Shown here: positions 6,211 through 10,921 of the stretch, in pieces
How positions within the stretch are numbered: position 1 is the first letter of the stretch
Layout of the letters: each line of letters begins with the position of its first letter
NCBI GenBank assembly: GCA_021796135.1
Contig: JAJYOQ010000106.1
Location: 1 to 10,921 of the forward strand
From: Bacteroidota bacterium
GTDB lineage: Bacteria > Bacteroidota > Ignavibacteria > Ignavibacteriales > Ignavibacteriaceae
DNA: 10,921 bases
Direction of reading: 5' to 3'
The notes under the pieces: generated by a model
Told to the model about the DNA's origin: nothing
What the model saw: the letters and a program-made list of their open reading frames with translations, nothing else
The model's database searches: none
Made by a program: the position numbers and the translations under genes

Positions 6211-6246
6211 TTTTACCTCTAATATAATAATTCAACAAATCAAAAA

Positions 6247-8667
6247 TTATAATCCAAATAATTTAAAGGAATAATATTTCGGTATATCAATTGCAAATGT
6301 AAATACAGCTGAAAATAATAGGGCAGTCATTACTTGGACAAATGTAAGCGGCAGTATAAATATTCCATATACACCTAAAAGACAGAATAGTATAATACTA
6401 ATTGATGTAGATGCCATTAAGGCTTTCCCAGGTAAGGATGACCAAAAATAATTTCTTTCTCTGACAATAAGTACTCTAAACTGACTTGTAAATACTAGTG
6501 TGAGCATCATAAAAGTTTGAAGTTCTTTTAGATTCATATGAAAATATTTCTGACCTATTATAATTGCAATAATGCCCTGACCAACCAGCAAAGCACCAAT
6601 AATTAATGAGGCAAAGGTAATGTTCATGACATTCCATTTATTTGGATCAATCGTATGTTTGACATTATCTGTAGCCAGCGACATCGTAACAAAATCATTT
6701 GCGAAAACTAAGAGTGACATTCCTAGCATTGAGAGAGCCATATGCTGAGTCATGAAAAAACCGATTGTAAGTATGCCTACTACTTGGATTACTTTTGTTA
6801 CTTTATTGATAACCCACGTTAGCATTCGCTGATATGTTTCCCGGCTTCTTTTTATTGCTTCAATAATTACACTGACACCTGGTTCCGTAAGAACAACACT
6901 TGCAGATGCTTTAGCAACATCTGTCGCATTACTTACCGCAATACCCATTTCAGCCTGCTTTAATGCTGGCGCATCATTTACGCCGTCTCCTGTCATCCCC
7001 ACCAAAAATCCTTCCGATTGTAGAAGCTTCACAATTTTGTATTTATCCTCAGGATAAATTTCTGCAATTCCACTTATCTCATTTACAACTTTTATTTGTT
7101 CTTCGCTTTTTAATCCTTCAATGTCTTTAAATCTGATTATTTTACCGTCTAAACCAACTTGCTGAGCAATTTCTTTAGCTATTGAGATATTATCTCCGGT
7201 AAGCATTATCGCTTTTACGCCAAGTTTTTTTGCCTCTTCAATCATTGATTTGGAATCACTTCGCGGAGGGTCAGCTAAAGGTAGAAGTCCTACTAACTTC
7301 AAATTTTCAAAATCACCGTTTTCTGATTTTGCAACAGCAATTGTCCGGTATCCTTTTTGAGATAGCTCTTCTATAGAATTATTTGCCATTTCAAGCACAG
7401 AATCTTTAATTCCCTTGCACATTGGCATAATAACTTGAGAAGCACCCTTGACTACCTTATATTGGAATTCGCCTGATTCAATTATTGCTTCAGTTCTTCT
7501 AATTGCTGGATTAAAAGGCGTATAGCTAACTTGCCTTTCAGAACTGTGATTAGCTCCGGTATTCTTTGCATAGTCAATAATTGCTGTATCAATTAAATCC
7601 ATACCTTCTGCACGAGAAGCTAAACTGGCAATAGCAGTCACATCGTTTTTTGTAAACCCCGGAAAAGCAATGCTGTCAATAACAGTTAGTTTATTCTCGG
7701 TGATTGTTCCGGTCTTATCTAAACAAAGTATACTTATTGAAGCAGCATCTTCAATTGAATCTAACCTTGTAACTAATATTCCTTCATCGGCAAGCTTCAT
7801 TCCTGTTGCTGCCTGAACAATTGTCAGCACTGCCGGAAGAGCCACAGGTACTGCTCCCATAAGGAATATTACAGCAAAAGTAAGTATTAGAATAATATTT
7901 TCATGAATAAAAAAAGCATACACGGCAACAATAATAGATGCGGCAATGCCCAAATACATCATGTATTTTACTATTTTCATCATAATTTCTTCTTGATGAG
8001 ATTTCGGCTTTGCAATTTTTACGAGCTCTGCTGTTCTGCCAAAGTAAGTACTTGAACCTGTATTGATAACTATACATCGAGCTTCATTTTGTTTTACTAC
8101 GGATCCCGAATAAATTATATCTAGGCTTTTACTTTCAACCGGAAGAGATTCACCTGTAATTGCAGATTCATCAATTGAAAGTTCGCCGCTTATTATTTTC
8201 GCATCTGCTGGAATTATATCTCCGAGTTTAACGACAATGATGTCGCCGGGAACAATTTCACTTGACTCGACTAGCTTCCATTCTCCATCTCGTAAAGCTT
8301 TTGCCCTGATTGCAAGTCTCTGCTTTAAAAGCTCAACTGCTTTCTGTGAGCCTAGTGAATGCATAAATCCTATAACAGCATTGATAGTAAGTAATACAAA
8401 TATTATTATAGCTTCTATTTCATGTCCAAGGAAAATTGAAAGAGCCATTGCAAGTTCAAGTAACCATGGCATTGGACCCCAAAATCTCCGTATAAATTGT
8501 AAAAAAGAATTCTTCTTTTTTTCTTCAATTGCATTTCGACCGAAGTAAGTAAGTCTTTTGCTTACTTCATTTTGATTTAATCCGGTTTCATTTGCGTTTA
8601 AGAGTTTAAAAGTTTCTTCTATTGATAGTTTTTTGTATTCGGATGTAGGTATAATTTTAATATTCAT
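6247..8667 (-). CDS. P3A-type plasma-membrane proton-efflux ATPase
   Basis: This 806-residue P-type ATPase belongs to the proton-pump branch (P3A) shared with plant and fungal plasma-membrane H+-ATPases and some archaeal and bacterial enzymes. The actuator loop has TGES at 171-174. The phosphorylated aspartate is D317 in DKTGT. K407 in KGAS lies in the nucleotide-binding domain, with MLTGDN (488-493) and TGDGVNDAP (559-567) in the P domain. M4 carries PVALP (274-278). M6 contains FANDF with D658, at the position of the proton-binding aspartate of plant pumps. Ten membrane segments can be placed: about 65-81, 83-104, 235-255, 258-284, 621-638, 645-666, 682-704, 716-736, 750-770 and 775-795. 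There is no heavy-metal domain and no C-terminal autoinhibitory extension. The ribosome site (AAAAGAA) is weak. The gene is probably co-transcribed with the lipoprotein downstream. Proton transport follows from the subfamily and is untested here. Confidence 0.92.
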   Translation of the reverse strand: MNIKIIPTSEYKKLSIEETFKLLNANETGLNQNEVSKRLTYFGRNAIEEKKKNSFLQFIRRFWGPMPWLLELAMALSIFLGHEIEAIIIFVLLTINAVIGFMHSLGSQKAVELLKQRLAIRAKALRDGEWKLVESSEIVPGDIIVVKLGDIIPADAKIISGELSIDESAITGESLPVESKSLDIIYSGSVVKQNEARCIVINTGSSTYFGRTAELVKIAKPKSHQEEIMMKIVKYMMYLGIAASIIVAVYAFFIHENIILILTFAVIFLMGAVPVALPAVLTIVQAATGMKLADEGILVTRLDSIEDAASISILCLDKTGTITENKLTVIDSIAFPGFTKNDVTAIASLASRAEGMDLIDTAIIDYAKNTGANHSSERQVSYTPFNPAIRRTEAIIESGEFQYKVVKGASQVIMPMCKGIKDSVLEMANNSIEELSQKGYRTIAVAKSENGDFENLKLVGLLPLADPPRSDSKSMIEEAKKLGVKAIMLTGDNISIAKEIAQQVGLDGKIIRFKDIEGLKSEEQIKVVNEISGIAEIYPEDKYKIVKLLQSEGFLVGMTGDGVNDAPALKQAEMGIAVSNATDVAKASASVVLTEPGVSVIIEAIKRSRETYQRMLTWVINKVTKVIQVVGILTIGFFMTQHMALSMLGMSLLVFANDFVTMSLATDNVKHTIDPNKWNVMNITFASLIIGALLVGQGIIAIIIGQKYFHMNLKELQTFMMLTLVFTSQFRVLIVRERNYFWSSLPGKALMASTSISIILFCLLGVYGIFILPLTFVQVMTALLFSAVFTFAIDIPKYYSFKLFGL

Positions 8668-8715
8668 TATTATTCTTTTAGAAAGTTATTTAATATAAAT
8701 TTTTAAAGTAAAAAT

Positions 8716-8723
8716 CAAAATTA
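8716..8723 (-). promoter_or_regulatory. putative -7 promoter element for P-type ATPase
   Basis: On the minus strand this reads TAATTTTG, 48 bases before the ATPase ATG, in the 272-base gap to serC (8668-8939). No TTTG -33 box is seen at the expected distance. The gap otherwise holds the serC terminator and the inverted repeat at 8745-8757; I find no gene in it. Confidence 0.38.
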
Positions 8724-8744
8724 GTGAAAAAAATATAAAATTTA

Positions 8745-8757
8745 TGATATTTTATCA
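8745..8757. repeat. 13-bp inverted repeat upstream of P-type ATPase
   Basis: TGATA (8745-8749) and TATCA (8753-8757) form a perfect inverted repeat around TTT. It lies about 22 bases upstream of the putative -7 element at 8716-8723, so it would overlap the -33 region. An operator is possible, but the sequence is AT-rich and may be chance. Confidence 0.3.
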
Positions 8758-8891
8758 CATTGGGTTTTAATTAAGTAAAATTGAACTGAATTTGGAGATA
8801 GCATAACTTTATTATCATGCAAATTCTCTCATGCTGAAGAATATTGAGGGGTAATAAAAAATGAATATTTAAAATATCATTTTGCTTGTTT

Positions 8892-8925
8892 TATCAAAAC
8901 CGGGCAAATATAATATTCGCCCGGT
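8892..8925 (-). terminator. rho-independent terminator after serC
   Basis: ACCGGGC (8899-8905) and GCCCGGT (8919-8925) form a perfect 7-bp GC-rich stem with a 13-base AT-rich loop. On the minus strand it is followed by TTTGATAA, a short T-tract. It lies 14 bases after the serC stop and separates the serine operon from the P-type ATPase gene. Confidence 0.78.
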
Positions 8926-8939
8926 CTTTAAAATAAAAG

Positions 8940-10028
8940 TTAACTGTTCTTTGCTTGAAATTCTTTCATAAAAACAACTAGTTCTTCAAGTCCTTTTTTA
9001 GGGAAAGCATTATAAATAGAAGCGCGTAAACCTCCGACTGAACGATGCCCTTTCAATCCGTCAAATCCGGCTGCCGTAGCTTCGGAAATTAACTTCTTTT
9101 CTAATTCTTCTGTGGCAAGATTAAAAGTAACATTCATTAATGATCGGCTTTCTTTTTGTGCATGACCTTTATAGAAACCGTTGCTGCTGTCTATGCAGTT
9201 GTAAAGAATTTCAGCTTTTTCTTTGTTTATCTTATACATTGCATCAAGTCCGCCGTTTTTCTTTAACCACTTTGCAACTAAACCAATAATATATATTCCG
9301 AAGGTAGACGGAGTATTATACATCGAATTGTTCTCCGCATGAATCTTATAATTCAACATTGTATGCAGGGAATCAGCGCTTCTCTCTAACAAATCTTTTC
9401 TGATAATTACTAAAGTAACTCCGGAAGGCCCCATATTCTTTTGTGCTCCTGCATATATAAGTCCATATTTGTTCACATTTATTTTTTTATGAAGCATGTC
9501 TGAAGATGCATCGCAAACGAGAGGAACGTTTCCTGTTACCGGCTCTGTTTGCCATTCTGTTCCGTAAATTGTATTGTTTGAGGTAAAATGAACATAAGAC
9601 GCATCCGGATCTAGTTTCAATTCTGATTGAGTAGGAATCCGATTAAATTTCGTCTCTTCGGTTGATGCCGAAATATTTACTACTCCAACACGTTTTGCTT
9701 CTTTCAAAGCTTTCTTAGACCAGCTGCCAGTTAAAATATAATCCGCCTTGTTGTTCGGCGGCATCAAATTAAGCGGGACCATTGAAAATTGGAGACTTGC
9801 TCCGCCTTGGAGAAACAATATCTCATAATTGTCGCTAATATCAAGAAGAGATTTTAAGTCTGCTTTTGCTTCTTCAATTATCTTATCAAATGTTTTTGAA
9901 CGGTGACTAATTTCGAGTATTGACATTCCAACGCCAGGAAGCGCGAATAAGTTTTCCTGCGCTTCTAATAATACTTCTTCCGGCAGTATAGCAGGACCTG
10001 CACTGAAATTATAGATTCTTTTTTGCAT
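8940..10028 (-). CDS. serC: phosphoserine aminotransferase
   Basis: SerC converts 3-phosphohydroxypyruvate and glutamate to O-phosphoserine and 2-oxoglutarate, the second step of serine synthesis; it can also act in pyridoxal phosphate synthesis. It is a cytoplasmic homodimeric fold-type IV class V aminotransferase. The 362-residue length is typical. The N-terminus NFSAGPAILPE is diagnostic. SHRS (41-44) gives substrate-binding H42 and R43. QGGASLQF (74-81), GSWS (101-104, with W103 stacking on PLP) and D173 in CDASSD contact the cofactor. The Schiff-base lysine is K197 in AGAQKNMGPSG. GHRSVGGLRAS (327-337) supplies H328, R329 and R335 for the phosphate and carboxylate. AAGGAAC lies a few bases before the ATG. 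The DUF1015 gene ends 51 bases upstream on the same strand, and a terminator follows. Confidence 0.97.
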   Translation of the reverse strand: MQKRIYNFSAGPAILPEEVLLEAQENLFALPGVGMSILEISHRSKTFDKIIEEAKADLKSLLDISDNYEILFLQGGASLQFSMVPLNLMPPNNKADYILTGSWSKKALKEAKRVGVVNISASTEETKFNRIPTQSELKLDPDASYVHFTSNNTIYGTEWQTEPVTGNVPLVCDASSDMLHKKINVNKYGLIYAGAQKNMGPSGVTLVIIRKDLLERSADSLHTMLNYKIHAENNSMYNTPSTFGIYIIGLVAKWLKKNGGLDAMYKINKEKAEILYNCIDSSNGFYKGHAQKESRSLMNVTFNLATEELEKKLISEATAAGFDGLKGHRSVGGLRASIYNAFPKKGLEELVVFMKEFQAKNS

Positions 10029-10079
10029 ATATAATGTTCCTTTTTAAAATTAATTAATACATTTTTGCTAAAATTATTT

Positions 10080-10921
10080 CTAAATTAAGTGTACCAACAA
10101 TCCGTCTCTTAATTTAGGTTCAAACCAGGTTGATTTTGGAGGCATAATTTCACCTGCATCCGAAATCTTCATTAAATCACTAACTGATACCGGAAATAAT
10201 GAAAAAGCTACGGCAGCTTTTCCGCTGTTAACAAGTTTTTCTAATTCTTTTGTACCTCTGATACCCCCAACAAAATCTATTCTCTTATTTGTTCTTGGGT
10301 CGTCAATTCCCAAAACCGGATTTAATAAAAAGTCTTGAAGGATACTGACATCTAAATTTTCTGCAACCGACTTTGATAAACTTCCGCTTGCAATTATTGA
10401 ATCGTTTGCTTTCAGTAAATACCACTCGCCGTCTAGATACATTCCAAAAGTTTTCCTTTCCACCGGCTCTTTCGTTGAATTTTTATCTATGGAAAATTTA
10501 TCACTGATTTCATTAAGGATTTCATCTTTCGATTTGCCGTTTAAATCAAGTACAATTCGGTTGTACGGCAGAATTTTTAATTGATCTGCGGGAAAGAGTA
10601 CAGCTATAAAATAATTATATGCTTCGCTTCCATTATGCGCTGGATTGGAATCTTGTTTCACCTTTCTAGCACGACTCGCACTAGCGGCACGATGGTGACC
10701 GTCTGCTATATATAAATTTTTAACCTTGGCAATTTCATCAATTATAATTTGATTTTTTTCTTGCGGTAAAATCCAGATTGAATGCTCGATGCCGTCGGGA
10801 GATGTAAAATTGTATATTGGTAACGCAGCCTGAATAGTTTCTTCAACAATTGAATCAATCAAAGAAACATTTCTATAGGTTAAGAAAACCGGACCGGTTT
10901 GCGCACCTGTTGTGATGATAT
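10080..10921 (-). CDS. DUF1015 family protein, 5' end beyond window
   Basis: About 280 C-terminal residues are visible of a family normally near 400. The frame stays open to the window edge. A TTG at 10860-10862 could pose as a start, but the 19 codons upstream of it, including TTGAQTGPVFLTYR, read as family-like protein, so the real start is outside the window. The YIADGHHRAASA segment with the paired histidines and arginine is the DUF1015 (PF06245) signature. Later landmarks include NYFIAVLFP, LLNPVLGIDDPRTN and the ending MPPKSTWFEPKLRDGLLVH. Members often neighbour serA and serC, as here, so a role linked to serine metabolism is a reasonable guess, but I know of no established activity. 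It is probably co-transcribed with serC. Confidence 0.9.
   Translation of the reverse strand, partial: IITTGAQTGPVFLTYRNVSLIDSIVEETIQAALPIYNFTSPDGIEHSIWILPQEKNQIIIDEIAKVKNLYIADGHHRAASASRARKVKQDSNPAHNGSEAYNYFIAVLFPADQLKILPYNRIVLDLNGKSKDEILNEISDKFSIDKNSTKEPVERKTFGMYLDGEWYLLKANDSIIASGSLSKSVAENLDVSILQDFLLNPVLGIDDPRTNKRIDFVGGIRGTKELEKLVNSGKAAVAFSLFPVSVSDLMKISDAGEIMPPKSTWFEPKLRDGLLVHLI

Noticed and set aside
8237..8548. Plus-strand open frame of 103 codons inside the P-type ATPase gene
   Set aside because: Antisense to conserved ATPase sequence, including the actuator-domain region; composition looks like a shadow frame.
8743..8759. Crp or Fnr binding site upstream of the ATPase
   Set aside because: Half sites are TATGA and TCACA with 7-base spacing, which fits neither TGTGA-N6-TCACA nor TTGAT-N4-ATCAA.
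10860..10862. TTG as the start of the DUF1015 gene
   Set aside because: The frame remains open and family-like for 19 further codons to the window edge, so the true start lies outside.
1..10921. Mobile elements, CRISPR arrays, phage genes, tRNA or rRNA genes
   Set aside because: No transposase, integrase, spaced repeat array, cloverleaf or rRNA-like segment was found on either strand.

Overview
The window reads as chromosomal DNA from a low-GC, anaerobic or microaerophilic bacterium, most likely Ignavibacteria or another lineage of the Bacteroidota/Chlorobi group. Three things point this way. The thioredoxin and the signal peptides (for example one ending Asn-Ala-Gln) look Bacteroidota-like. 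Several intergenic regions carry TAATTTTG, which fits the Bacteroidota -7 promoter element TAnnTTTG. Yet several genes have strong Shine-Dalgarno sequences (GGAGG, AGGAG), which true Bacteroidetes mostly lack. The placement is inference, not proof. No mobile element, CRISPR array, rRNA or tRNA is visible.

Layout. The left part (1-2874) is read on the plus strand: the tail of an unidentified gene, a thioredoxin with its own terminator, a short rubrerythrin with its own terminator, a secreted Blc-type lipocalin that starts with TTG, and a likely two-gene operon of a histidine-rich NifX/NifB-type protein and an OsmC-like protein. The centre-left (2876-5216) is read on the minus strand. It is a three-gene operon in which each junction is a 4-bp ATGA overlap: a single-cysteine thioredoxin-like protein, a PLP enzyme of the Cys/Met (trans-sulfuration) family, and a SAM-dependent methyltransferase. 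A DUF2203 gene (5402-5788, plus) diverges from this operon and ends overlapping a small lipoprotein gene (5785-6210, minus). The lipoprotein follows a P3A-type proton-pumping ATPase (6247-8667, minus). The right end (8940-10921, minus) holds serC, preceded by a DUF1015 gene that runs off the window and followed by a clear hairpin terminator.

How the genes fit together. The left half has a redox and oxidative-stress theme: thioredoxin for dithiol reduction, rubrerythrin for peroxide removal, OsmC for organic hydroperoxide or thiol chemistry, and lipocalin for envelope lipid repair. The coupled operon adds sulfur amino-acid chemistry. The right half is housekeeping: proton export and serine synthesis. 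The most unusual item is the fully coupled Trx-like/PLP/methyltransferase operon, whose joint product is not evident from the sequence. I see no clear novel defence or mobile system.
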